This document shows, one piece after another, positions 22,046 through 33,958 of a DNA stretch of 64,000 nucleotides; within the stretch, counting starts at the first letter, position 1, and every line of letters begins with the position of its first letter. The stretch comes from Adiantum capillus-veneris (taxonomy: Eukaryota; Streptophyta; Polypodiopsida; Polypodiales; Pteridaceae). Location of the stretch: assembly GCA_014529385.2 (NCBI GenBank), contig CM043957.1:87396381-87460380 (forward strand). The letters run 5' to 3'. The notes below the pieces were generated by a model. The model did no database searches. It was not told the origin of the DNA and saw nothing but the letters and a program-made list of their open reading frames with translations. A program made the position numbers and the translations under genes.

Positions 22046-22290
22046 CCAACGGGCCCGATCGGGGCCCTATATATATAATTATGCGGGCCCGCCGAGCTTT
22101 AGGGTTTTCTCGATGGGCCCGTAGGAAAAACGTAAAACCTTGACGGGCCCGCACGGAAAACTTTAAAGCCCGGTGGGATTTTAGTGGGCTTCTACGTCGC
22201 CTTTGATCGGATTGTTTGTGATCATGTTAAGTGTAATCATGTAAATGTGTCAATAAGAGCTTGTGATCACACAAAATTTGTGGTAATTAC
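22046..22290. repeat. hAT right subterminal region
   Basis: Five GGGCCC palindromes (22051, 22062, 22085, 22115, 22145) are followed by GTGATCATG and GTGATCACAC motifs near the tip, mirroring the left end. Confidence 0.6.
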
Positions 22291-22308
22291 GAAAATATTC
22301 AATCCTTG

Positions 22309-22316
22309 GGAGTGGG
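22309..22316. repeat. hAT target duplication, right
   Basis: GGAGTGGG, identical to 16244-16251. Right flank TCTTTTTCTAAAAG. Confidence 0.85.
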
Positions 22317-24150
22317 TCTTTTTCTAAAAGTTCTAATCTAAAGGTTTATTTTCTTATTATGAGAAAATCAACTGAAGAAAATAAAGATAAGTATCTCCAA
22401 GTATGTTTACTAACCATTATACTCAATGACTTATTTTGCTGAAAACTCTTCATTGGGGTTATCCAACCACCATGTATAACTCCTCTACAAAGTTTTATTC
22501 CGAAGCTTTTTGATCCAATCCTCTCATCTCCTCTCTCTCCAACTCAACCCATGTATCAGATGGATGTTTTGATTGGAGCAGCTAGTTCTCTATGCAATTT
22601 CTCCACCATCTACATGATTTGCAATTCAACTTAAGAAGAGGTAGAGAAATTATAACTTAGAGAAACAACATTTTATATGAAACCTATTTATAAAGAAGGC
22701 AACATGTTGTGCATGCCATGTGTGGTTGCTCTTGTGGCTCATTGATGGCACACATTTGGTGGGCATTGGGCTCTTTCACTCATTAAAGGCCTTCTCCAAA
22801 TGGCATGTGCAATCGGCTCGCAAGGTGGATGCTAAAAGTAACCCTTGATTTCTTTGTAACGTGTCTACGTGCTTTTTCCACCTCAAGAGAGGAGCTCTCC
22901 AGCTTGCACATTAATTTTGTGAGTAAAAAATCTTGCATCCGCCACGAATATGTATGGCATCGGAGACATATAAAGAAATTCTTGTCTACTAGGGGGATTT
23001 TGGTTTCCTTAAGTGCTTCCTTACCTTCCATATTTAGCAATCAACACTTCCTACATTTCAATATTTCAATGATTAGACAAATGAATGTCACATAATGCAC
23101 TTAATGTAACAAATTGTGAAAACTTACTCCTTATTGGATATATGTATTTCAATATTTCAATTATTAGACAAATGAATGTCACATAATGCACTTAATGTAA
23201 CAAATTGCAAAAACTTACTCCTTATTGGATATATGTGCTCATGCAATAAAAGCTTGGGTAGGGTGAACCTATTTCCCTTTTCATTCCAACTCGTGTGAGT
23301 AATTGCTTTGCAAAATAATTCTTTACCATTGTTAGGGTTGGCGATCTGTGTGGGCTCATAAACCCGCTTTACAAAGAGGGCTTTGGTATCCTTGAGTGCA
23401 TCATCATAATTTTTGGAGTTTTCATATGGGGTCAATATGTAGTCAAATGAATCTTTCTTTGGCAATGAGCTAACCTTTGCATTGTATGTCGCGTCCAACT
23501 CCGACTACCGATGGCCGAACAAAATGATTTTAGTGCTCTTGATCGCAAGATCCTTTTAAAACATAAGAATTGGCATATCTTCATCTACCTTGTGAGGTCA
23601 TTTACTTACCTTGAAAACCAATAGTGACAATAGACCCATTGGAATCTTAAGCCATTTTCATTTGTTAATGGGCTTGTGCTTCAGTGCCTTCTCAGTTGAT
23701 TCGCGATCAGGACCGATGAATTTTGAAATAAGTGATCATGGATTGGCCAAGCTCACCTTTTGCATCTGACGGTCACTCTGTTCATAGAAAAAAATCCCTT
23801 GATTAAGTACAATACTTACAAAAATACCTTTCATTGGAGTCAATTCAATAAATGAAAACGCTTACTTATTGATAATGTGTAGTGCCATTAGAAATTCAAC
23901 TTATTCATTCTCTTCAAATTTGACGCATGTGCACTCAACTTTAGACACGAGTTCTTAAGCCACTTTTTCCAGATTGGTCCACTCATTCTAGGCATGGAGA
24001 TGGTGTTTGCTATCCCCAAATATGAACATCTTATGCGCCATGTGGCTCAATTTGGATATGTTCTCTAGCTGCACATCCAACTCATAAGAGGGTTGCAGGT
24101 CCCAATCATCTGCAGCTTGTTGATCATGTATTGCCATAGTTTGGCAATAC
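22317..24150. other. Unassigned stretch right of hAT
   Basis: No domain recognised. A minus-strand open frame at 23157-23498 (113 residues, begins MDATYNAKVSSLPKK) has a plausible composition, but its 3' part overlaps the tandem duplication below and it has no identifiable family. Confidence 0.45.
23058..23236. repeat. Tandem duplication, about 90 bp
   Basis: TTTCAATATTTCAATGATTAGAC to TTATTGGATATATGT is repeated immediately, with TGATTA/TTATTA and TGTGAA/TGCAAA differences. Confidence 0.9.
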
Positions 24151-24229
24151 ATGTGTCACATGGCCGGTGACACCTTACACCAACTCTCGCAATACACGTC
24201 ATCTGGTTGGTAACACATGGCACCACCAC

Positions 24230-24271
<42 letters not shown>

Positions 24272-24378
24272 GTGACTGAGCACACTCCATGGTCAGTGAC
24301 ACATGGCACCATCATGTGAGAGAAAGAGGGGTGTGTAGAGAGAGAACGTGTGCCTGTGGGAACCTAGTCACACACCCC

Positions 24379-24439
<61 letters not shown>

Positions 24440-24518
24440 ATGTGGTGGTGCCATGTGGCATTGGCACCTAGTCTGGCAATACACATGTCACCTGGCCAAT
24501 GACACATGGCATTGCCAC

Positions 24519-24555
<37 letters not shown>

Positions 24556-24606
24556 TGTGTGCGTGTGTGTGTGTGGGAAGAGAGAGAGAGAGAGAGAGAG
24601 AGATTT
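24150..24606. repeat. Microsatellite-rich degenerate repeat
   Basis: Several units built on GGCCAGTGACACATGGCACC and CACATGAGAGAG alternate with (GA)n, (CT)n and (CA)n arrays. The block ends at the 3' terminus of LINE-A copy 1. Confidence 0.8.
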
Positions 24607-27570
24607 TATTATCATCCTCGGAGGTCAAATATGACCTATGGGACCAAAGCTACATGTGATGTAGTATGTGCATGGCTGATGAGTGACTCTCGATGCTCCA
24701 AAATTGTGGTGATGAGAGGCGCAATGGAGAGACCACACTGTGGCTGGGAGAGGAAAGTGTGTAGGTCTAAGTCATGGTTGAAAATGTGAGAGAAGCAAGT
24801 TCGGATGTGACCAAAAGCTGAGTACTCTAGTAGTGTGTGGTATTCAGACTCTCGAACTTGCAGTGAACATAATGTGCACAGTCGATTTCACTCTTCTCCA
24901 TTTCCCCAACACCTTGTGTCGCATTGAAGGAAATGGGAGCTAAGCCGAATGGCTGCGATAGTGCGTATTGCCGGCAAGTGGATAGGCTCAAGCATGTAAG
25001 TGTGAGTACGGTTTTCTCTTTTTAGAGAAGAACATGGTTTTGTAGTTGAGGGCAATGTGGGTGGTGTAATATATGAAGCGTGACCAATTAGATTTCTCCC
25101 AAGCCGTAATACATTGGCGTTGTAGAAAAGCTTCATTCACTTGGGAGTCAATTGAAGCATCATGTAGCAAGTGTAATGCATCCCATCTCCCAAACCACTT
25201 CTTTATGTCTTACATCCATCTTGTGCTCAAGATCTTGCTTTTATGTGTCTTTTGAACTTTTTTGCTTGCTTCCCATGCAATTGTAGGAAGTCGATGTGAG
25301 GGGTTTTGACGCGTCTTTATCATGTACTCCACAACCCTTTCCATGCCCATAACCTCAATTGGAAGAGATCCCGACTCAAGAAGTAAGAGCGTATATGGTG
25401 TTTGTGTCTTAACTGGGAGAAAGTTTGAAAGAAACACTTTTGGACATTCTCAAACTCTTTCCAAGTAGACTTTGAGATGCTCCCGCCCCACACTTCAACT
25501 CCATAAAGAAGAACCGGTGTCACCAATTCATCAAAAAGATACTTCTTGAGAACTCAACACTTGATGTTTCCCGCATTACATATATTCTCAAATGCATATT
25601 ATGCTCTCTTTCCCGCTTCCAAACGATGCATAGCACATTCATACCACTTATGATTTGATAGAACCTCAAGGACAAGGTACCTAAAGCTCTCAACAACTTC
25701 AAGTATCTCATTGTTGTACACAATGCATGGCTTCTCCTTATGGTTGGTTTTCACAAGCATAACCTTTTTTTTGGATTCATTCACAATCAACCCACTATGC
25801 AAGCAAAAGTTCCCAAGGACAACCATAAGCTTTTGTGCATCTTCTAAAGTGTTTGCTAGAAGCACTACATCATCCGCATACGACAAAAGCATGATTACCG
25901 CATTGCAAATAGTGACCTCTTCAATGCCTTCTTCTTTCATAAAGTAAAGTACCATTTGTTCCAATTGATCGATGCATAGACCAAAGAGAGTTGGTGACAA
26001 CGAACATCCTTGTTTAACCCCAATAGTGCTTACAAATTTTTTTGAAATTTATCTTCCCATGCGCAATTGACAAATCACCTTCTCATAGATTCGAGAAACC
26101 GCAAGCATAAACTCACTTGGCACTTGGAGTTCTTCCATCCTTCTCCACAAATTGTTACATGGAATCATATCAAAGGCTTTTTTAAAGTCCACAAAACAAC
26201 AATACAATCGCTTGCCTTTCAACCAACCTTTCTCCAGGAGAACACGAAGAGTGACAAGATGATCAATGGTGCTATGAAATCAACAAAAACCCGCTTGTCC
26301 TTTTGCACGCTTGTCATTCTCTTCAGCCCAATCACTCAATTTCATCTCCATTATGCACCCAAACAACTTTGCCATAAGAGACCCAATCATTATAGTCCGG
26401 TAGTCGTTTACATTATTTACATCCCCTCCTTTATGAAAAAGCTTAACGCAATTAGTACTCCAATCATAAGGCATACCATGTTGAAGTGCAAGGTTGAACA
26501 TATCACACATCCACTCATGAGTAAAATCTCTCGTCCATTTGATCATCTCTGGCTTGATACCTTGAAGATCCCCCACTTTGCGAGTGGCCAACTTTTCAAG
26601 CCCATCGCATACATCCTCAATAGTAAAAAAAGAGGGCATACGTGGGAGTGAACCATAAAATGGCATTTTTCAACATTTGCTTGCTTATGTAATTGCCTAC
26701 AATGTGTGTACATATCCACAAGACTCAAGTTACCAAAATTCTCGATCCGCTTGCCCCTCAAGTTTCTCCAAAATCTTCCACATGCATGTGCCTTTTCTTG
26801 GGTTGAAAAAGTTGTTGCTTTACTTCCCATCTTCTTTTGAATCAATGCCTTGTATGTATGCAAATGATTTTGATAATTGTCTTTGTCCATAGTTGCATCA
26901 AGCTTTATCAAGGACTTTTGAGCATCTTGACATTCTTTATCAAACCACCTTTTACGTGATCTATCTTTGTTGATACCATGGAGATGCTTTATGGCAAAGC
27001 ATTCTTTGGCACACGAACAAATAACTTTCTTAAAAGCTTCCTGGGCATTTAGTTTCCAATGGTGCGTCATATTGAAGCTTTGTCATCCATAACATTTGCT
27101 CAGCCATTTCAATTGGTGCCCGTTTGGAATCCATACATAGTGATAATTTCTCTTTCCTTTGGCTGAGATTATCATGCTTAGTTGCTTCTCCACATGAAAG
27201 GTCAATACATAAGGTCCAATGGTCGGATCTGAGGTCCATTGGCCAAACATAAATCTCTCTATGCGATACATGATGGCTTCGGAGAGTAGCACATAGTCAA
27301 TCACATTGTCTCCATTATGTTTCCTACATGTAAATCCATTGGTTCCACTCCATAAAGATACACCATTGCAATGAGCATATCTGTGCTATTACACATGTGT
27401 AAAAGTAACTTTCCATACTGATCCGGCTCTTTCTCATCCATTGAAGTACGATCATACAAGTGAACTTCCTCCAACTCTCTTGAAATGTATGGCATATCAA
27501 ATTGTCGAGTATCATGTTGCAATGTTTTTGTGCGAGCATTCACATAACCAAATACAATAACATCACCTTC
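24607..27570 (-). mobile_element. LINE family A, copy 1 (5'-truncated)
   Basis: A non-LTR retrotransposon in minus orientation. It starts inside the endonuclease at a (GT)n junction (27571) and runs through RT to a 3' stem-loop (24622-24637, AGGTCA-AATA-TGACCT), ending ATAATAAAATCTCTCT where the (CT)n begins. Copies 2 (40484-41293), 3 (41794-42840) and 4 (59518-63229) are related. Confidence 0.88.
24900..27565 (-). pseudogene. LINE-A ORF2 (EN part, RT), decayed
   Basis: ORF2 nicks target DNA and reverse-transcribes the element. Visible in order: end of the APE endonuclease (GDVIVFGYVNARTKTLQ, VIDYVLLSEAIMYRIERF); RT fingers (GFVDFH-like region in shifted frame near 26.2 kb, KLFHKGGDVNNVNDYRTIM, WAEENDKRAKGQAGFC); motif B (SPTLFGLCIDQLEQMV); motif C YADD intact in MLLSYADDVVLLANT (about 25870); and thumb/C-terminal LVTPVLLYGVEVWGG followed by ENVQKCFFQTF. 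At least five frame changes are present. Motif C is better preserved here than in the other copies. Confidence 0.82.
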
Positions 27571-28112
<542 letters not shown>

Positions 28113-28314
28113 GGGGATACACTATTGTCCCCCCCTATAGATACAATTCACCATGGCTATGTGTGTAGAAGGGCTGATGGCACAACTAAGTGTCAAGGGG
28201 TGTGTGTGAACATCGCCACCATTGCACGTTTGAAAGGTGTGGTCAATTTTGAGCTAATTCTTTGGATTGTGCACATTCTCTATTTGCAAGAAATGTGTTC
28301 TATGTTTAGAGATG

Positions 28315-28315
<1 letters not shown>

Positions 28316-28367
<52 letters not shown>
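28316..28367. repeat. (GT)n microsatellite
   Basis: Pure GT repeat followed by CTTTTTTTG. Confidence 0.95.
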
Positions 28368-28369
<2 letters not shown>

Positions 28370-28585
28370 TTTTTTGTATACTTGTAAACTTAAGTTTTCT
28401 TGACATGTAAACTTGCGGTGAGGAAACTATGACTAAGGCATACAGATCAAACTTGATAGCCTGAATACAAGTAGGAGAAAGGTATTTCAATACTTTATGG
28501 TCTAAGTAAGCCTCACATTAACTAAAACACAGTTTTTTTATTTTCCTTTAACACTTGGTCTAGTTGAAAATTAACACTAGTAGTT

Positions 28586-29047
28586 GTGCTTATGAGTGCT
28601 CTACCCAACACCTATGACAACATAATCACAATTGCATCAAATGGAGTAGCATATCTTACATCATCATTTAGGACATCATCATCATCTAAGTCAAATAAAA
28701 TAAGAAAAAGTGTTGCGAGTATGGCAAGCATAGACATTTTTCAAAAGACTACAACAAGAACGAGTATTATAGCAATTGTGGCATCAAAGGTTATCCACCA
28801 TCAAAGTGTCATAGACTATAGTAGTAGCAACAGCAGCAGCAAGGACAAAGGTAAATTGAACCTAGCAAAGAATGAGGACAAAGATGAAGATAAGGAAGAG
28901 AAGAGTTTCCTCCATGTTTGTACTACACTTGACCCTTACAGCATAGCCTATTCATTGAGTTCTTCGGTCTATATGACACCATATCATGATGAGGCTAGAA
29001 AAGGCACCTTTTGTAGACTATGTGGCATTAGTCTGCGTGACTACTAG
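28586..29047 (+). pseudogene. Copia gag-protease remnant
   Basis: The open frame begins with MSALPNTYDNIITIAS, the LL-x-SLP-x-x-YDN motif of copia gag. In another frame two damaged zinc knuckles are read: CCEYGKHRHFSKDY and YYSNCGIKGYPPSKCH, each with a Cys or His changed to Tyr. The end (SIAYSLSSSVYMTPYHD) resembles the copia protease W-x-x-DSGAS-x-HMT region. It is followed 90 bp later by a PPT/LTR-like boundary. Confidence 0.55.
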
Positions 29048-29117
29048 TCTATGAGACTTCCATTAGCTTGTGTGGCAAAGCTTGTGTAATAGTGAGTCTC
29101 TATGCATTTTTTTAGTA

Positions 29118-29150
29118 GTCCAAAGTCCAATGGGAGGGCTGTTGGGTACA
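29118..29150 (+). promoter_or_regulatory. Copia polypurine tract and 3' LTR start
   Basis: GTCCAATGGGAGGGC is immediately followed by TGTTGGGTAC (29140 on). This closely matches the standard plant copia junction in which GTCCAAGTGGGAGATTG precedes the LTR. The LTR end is not resolved because (GA)n follows at 29376. Confidence 0.5.
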
Positions 29151-29368
29151 TGGCTTTGTCGTATGCCACAACACATTGATGTGTACCATCTCCAATCTAG
29201 TCAAAATTCTAAAAGAATAAGGACTTAGGTGAGTTGTATAAGGAGCCAAAAGAGTGCCCTTTGGAGGCTACATTGGGAGGTTGACCTTTGCCCTTTGTGG
29301 AGATGCCTCTTGTGTAGGGTTAGGGAGGATTGATGAGTGTAGCATTCATGGCGTGTATGTGTATGTGT

Positions 29369-29375
<7 letters not shown>

Positions 29376-29460
<85 letters not shown>
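29376..29460. repeat. (GA)n microsatellite
   Basis: About 85 bp of GA with a single AGATAG interruption. Confidence 0.95.
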
Positions 29461-29694
29461 TCAATGTAGACTCAAAATGGTAACCGGATTATGCATAAGA
29501 AAAGAAGCATCTTATATAGGCTTCATAGAGGGTGACATCATGGCTACATCATATGGGTGAAATCTCACCATATACATTGCATCATCATTCTAAATGAAAA
29601 TATACACATGCTATCACATGATTTATGCCACAAAATTTATTGGCTAGACAAGGGATGGTACATGCCACAATCTAGTGCATAGTACAAAGAAAAT

Positions 29695-29728
29695 ATACCC
29701 AACAAACCTCCCCTTGGGATTTGGACTA
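29695..29728 (-). promoter_or_regulatory. Copia-type PPT and LTR start, minus
   Basis: The minus strand reads GTCCAAATCCCAAGGGGAGGTT, then TGTTGGGTAT (29704 leftwards). It faces the plus-strand LTR start at 29140. Whether both belong to one rearranged element is unclear. Confidence 0.45.
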
Positions 29729-30680
29729 ATGACCAATTGCATAGAGACCACTGCCACACAGACTAATAACACACATGCTACAAATCATCTCGATAGATCA
29801 TGGTATCACACACACTTACGATCCCTCCCCTCGAATATAGGCGAAGGATCGTCCATTTCCTTTACAATTTTCATCATCCCTTTATTGTAGCACCTCCTTT
29901 GTTCTGTGTCCTCCTCTTCATCTATTACTCATTGTGGTGGCCGTTGTTTGTTGCAGCTCATTCATGCTTCCCTTTGATAGCTCCATTGAATTCTTCGCCT
30001 TTGAAGTAATTTGACATAACAAATTTTTTTAAGGTAACTAAAAAATGTCACAAAATGCCAGTAGAGATGGTCTTAGCTTGTGATTAATCCCAGTGTCTAA
30101 GCTCTGCTCACAAATTGGCTTGAATGTTTATTAGAGGTGCTCCTTGATGGTGAGGAAGAAGGGTTGGTGGCTTGACAGGGGTGTAGAGAATAGTTGATTT
30201 GGTTTGCAGATATGCTACCAAGTCTGAGAGGATCATATCCCAAAGTATAGGACACACCCGCTTGGTTTTTGCAAATGAGCCAGCCTCGTGATTACTGATT
30301 AGAGCTTCACCTTATGTTTCCATCGGGCTAGAGATGCCAATTGAAGGTAGATCAGTGGTCCATTTTGAAGATGTTTTAAGGGCAGATGTCATTTGATTTA
30401 ATCAACTACTCAAGAAACCATCTCTTTTGAAGATGTCATCACTAAGTTGGTTGTTGTCGTAGCTCAAAGCCTCATGAATGCAACAAACATCATGTGCAAT
30501 TTGCCCACCAAATTGTCCACCATAGCAACTGCAAGATGACTCGCTAACTTTTTGGTTTTGTGCACGAAGCAGTTTCTATTTATAACACGCACTTAATGTT
30601 TTCAACATCGCTTCCATGATTCTACAATTTTCTACTGCTTTGCTAAAATTAACACAATGTGGCTAGCAATGTTTATTTGG
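29729..30680. other. Unassigned stretch
   Basis: No gene or element signature recognised. Confidence 0.5.
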
Positions 30681-30754
30681 AACTAGCTAAATTGAATTAA
30701 AATAAATGAGAAAGAGATATAACTACCCCTAAGGACGGATATGGTTTATCCTGG

Positions 30755-31385
30755 CTATGAGGGTACATAGTACGAGGGTGAAAACAAAGTGGGATACATC
30801 ATAGGGAAAACATCCATCCTTGAAGGCTCATAAAGGAGAAAAATGACTTGTCTCCATCTTTGCCATCTTACAATCCTTTGTAGCTCTTTTATTTCCATGC
30901 TTGATGCATCTGAGACCATACCAAAGATACCTTTCATAATGATATTAAAACTAATGGACAGAGCTACTACAGATGGGGGGTGAGGTTCACCATGAAGAGC
31001 TTTATTTCTCTCAAGCTAGATCTACCGAAGTAGGGTCCCCCTCAGGCAAGTCCACAAAGGAACATCCATGAGACTACATTCCCCAAGTAGGAGGGATCTC
31101 CAATTGATCAAAGTTTCCTTTACATTACAAGCTTTTTGTAGTTCAGCTTTAAAAATAAGATTATATTTATAGTGAACAATATGATGTAGAATAGCCTCCT
31201 CATGGCATTTACACCTGGAGCAAACTCCATCTATAACCCGTAATTTCTTTGCCTTTGAACCTGTCCAAACTCCTTGATGGAGGATAAGCCACATAAGATA
31301 GCTATGCTTGATTGCCAGGGGGTAGGCCCAGATACATTTAAATTTGTATTCCCATTGCTTGGCTCTCCAATGAATGCCCCATTTG
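30755..31385 (-). pseudogene. LINE-B zf-RVT and C-terminus
   Basis: The segment encodes HSYLMWLILHQGVWTGSKAK followed by GVCSRCKCHEEAILHHIVHY, the zinc-binding reverse-transcriptase domain (C-x2-C...H-x3-H) found at the C-terminal end of plant L1 ORF2. Downstream WLERNKALHGEPHPP and QRIVRWQRWRQVIF match the usual tail. It is separated from RT only by the nested LTR element. Confidence 0.8.
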
Positions 31386-31875
31386 TGCTACAAACGAGAG
31401 CACGGAAGGCCCTGCAAATACCAACAATAACTTACAACAAGCCATAAAACACACTAATCAACATACCTGGCAATCCCATAAGCGCATAATCCAAGCTAGA
31501 CATGAACAGAGGGAGACAGAGAACGGGAGAGAGTAGAAGAGCACGTGCAGGTGCACCCCCTAAAGCGGAGTGCTATGTCGGCATGGCGAGAGAGAAGGGA
31601 AGAGAGGAGAGAAGAACAACACAAGCATTAAGTGCAATCTCCCCCCTTGCAAGAGTGACCATTTTCCTCTTGCACGTATTTCATTTATAGATTTCTTGAA
31701 TGGTCAAATTGAGTACAAACTTGCCGGCCGGTCATAAACAACCAAACCTCATAAAAGAGCACTTGAATAATAAAATATACAATATATATATATATTTCCA
31801 TTCGCATAGGTCTAGCTTGGTCCATCCTTTTCCACATTTCAACTGCAAAAATAGTAAAATACCAATTCCATAACA
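31386..31875 (-). repeat. LARD 3' LTR
   Basis: 490 bp, TG...CA. It differs from the right LTR by scattered substitutions and a small AT-repeat length change. Just inside, the minus strand AATGGAGAGGTA is a plausible polypurine tract. Confidence 0.92.
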
Positions 31876-33079
31876 TACCTCTCCATTGGAAAGCAACTGT
31901 CCTCGGTTGCGAAGATAAAAAATCTGCAAACAATACTTGTCAAAAATAATGATTAGAAATCTGTATCGAAACTATCCATAGTAAAAGAAAATTCTATAAA
32001 ATTAGACAACATACCTTATGCTTGCCGTCATCCACATACTACCTATTCTACTGTCCCATACCACTAGAATAAGCAGTATATGTCATACCCTAATGAATCA
32101 GTATATCATTGGTCACAGTAATAATCAATTTTCATCAATCTCTATGTCCATTCCAGAAATACTGTCGCGACAAAAAAGCATTCCAAATCCAAATCCAAAT
32201 ATCCTTTATTTTGTATACCCATGTAACAAAATTATACCAGTTACAATGGAGGCCAGCCACTATAGCATGGTTTCGTGATTGGTGTGTGGTTCCTAAATCG
32301 GACATGCTGCCTAAATCGACGAATCTGTACTAACACTGCCTAAATTGGCGAATCTACCGATAGCAGAGTCCGTTACTAGGGTAGATGCTACCCTTTTGTC
32401 ATGTGATGATGGGTTTATTCGCTTAAGCTTAGCAAACTATTGTTTCTAGATGAGACAGCAACATCAATGGTTGCACAAACAAACAGTATTATTCAACACC
32501 TAATACGAAATTAAAAATAATACAAAAAAACAAAGTTGTTTTTTTTCTCCAAATTACAACACCGGCGCTTCAAGTTTGACATCTGGTGTGCATGCATACT
32601 CCGTAAGCTTACTCTGCATGCTGTTGAGTTGCTGGTCTCCACCTTACAATAGTGATGGTTGCATGGGTTTGGTAGCTGGGGGGTTGCAATAGAGGGCCAC
32701 AAGCAGTGGATGGGAGACAAGTGTGTGTGAAGATGCCGTCAATAAGTACTCAGCACAGCCATGAGTATTTGAACCGGGGAGGGAGAGAGAAATGGTTGAC
32801 AACTACGAGAGTTGTAAGAAGTGAGGAATGTGCCAAGCTATGCCACAACAGCTATATCCTGCCGCTTTTACTCCAACTTGGACAGAGTCTGTTGTACTAG
32901 TGCCTCTATGTTTGCATATTTTGACATGTGTTTCAACGTCTACATTATCGTCGTCAGCATCATCTTCATTATCATGAATATCCTGATCATCTGGCTAAAG
33001 GCAAACACTTCACTCAAGTGCTGGACTTCTCTGGCGGTGAGTTACGGAATACATGCGAGCAGGTATACGCATGGACCCG

Positions 33080-33162
33080 TGAGAGTACTATAGGCTAGCC
33101 AGTTACAAAGAGAGTGAGCTGCATGAGAGTACTATAGGCTAGCCAGCTACAAAGAGAGTGAC
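33080..33162. repeat. 44-bp tandem duplication in LARD
   Basis: TGAGAGTACTATAGGCTAGC occurs at 33080 and 33124, each followed by CAG(T/C)TACAAAGAGAGTGA. Confidence 0.9.
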
Positions 33163-33884
33163 CTCAAACTTTGTGGGTGGTTGCATGAGAATTGCACCCT
33201 CAAAATTAAAGGGCAACATCTAGTGTTGGCAGGGGAGAGAGTTGCATGGAAGCTGGGGTGGGACTGGTTATAGGCTAGTTGATGCATGGTAGTGTTTTAA
33301 TTTGTGGGGTGGTTGGCATAAATCTTGCATGGCAATAAATAGTTAGCACCTTTATTTGACTGAGAGAGAGAGAGAGAGAGAGTGAGTTCAACTGAGTTTG
33401 TGTGTGTGTGTGCGCGCGCGCGTGTGTGTGTGGCTCTTATTTGTGAGAGCATGTGGCCGCCAGTCACAAAAGAGACCGTGAATGAGACTGCGAGTGGTCA
33501 TGCGACACTAGCCGCAATGTGCTGAGAACTGCATGGCAGTTGGGTGGTGGGCGCAGCTAATCACTGGAAGCCGTTAGCTGACAAGAGGGAGAGAGGAAAA
33601 TATCGAGAACTCGCATGGCAGTGGCTGCCAGCTGGGAGGTGGAGAGAACTCCAGTTTGGGAGGGGGGGTGCCGTTGTGACTGCTATTAACAGAAGGGAGC
33701 GAGACAGGAAATATGGATAGAGTTGAGAGAAAGAGATAAGGCCATCATGCACAAGGGGGGGGTGGCTGGATAATTTGGTTGACTGCTCCTTATTGCCTGT
33801 GAAGCATGTAATCAACCACCCACTACTGCCATTCACAGCGATCATGGCAAGCATCAGGGAGTTGGAGTTGGTGCCGCCATGCAA

Positions 33885-33885
<1 letters not shown>

Positions 33886-33957
<72 letters not shown>
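33886..33957. repeat. (GA)n then poly-G
   Basis: GA array passing into a run of 32 G. The RERERE/GGGG open frames are not genes. Confidence 0.95.

Positions 33958-33958
<1 letters not shown>

Larger units (their letters stand above)
16252..22308 (+). mobile_element. hAT transposon carrying a protein kinase
   Basis: The 8-bp sequence GGAGTGGG is repeated exactly at 16244-16251 and 22309-22316, the target-duplication length of hAT elements. Between them the ends are imperfect inverted repeats. The left end reads CAGAGATTTCATT then CGTAATCAC; the right end, reverse-complemented, reads CAAGGATTGAATA then CGTAATTAC, matching the hAT CAGGGAT-type terminus. Inside are a BED-finger ORF and a hAT dimerisation domain on plus, a decayed kinase on minus, GGGCCCG-rich subterminal clusters at both ends and a hairpin array. 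The transposase core is missing, so this copy is non-autonomous. Confidence 0.88.

Noticed and set aside
23157-23498. 113-codon minus ORF as a host gene
   Set aside because: Overlaps a recent tandem duplication and has no recognisable motif; left as unassigned.
26067-26651. 194-codon plus-strand ORF, with a similar one at 60222-60800
   Set aside because: Antisense of the LINE-A RT region; it recurs only because the LINE recurs.
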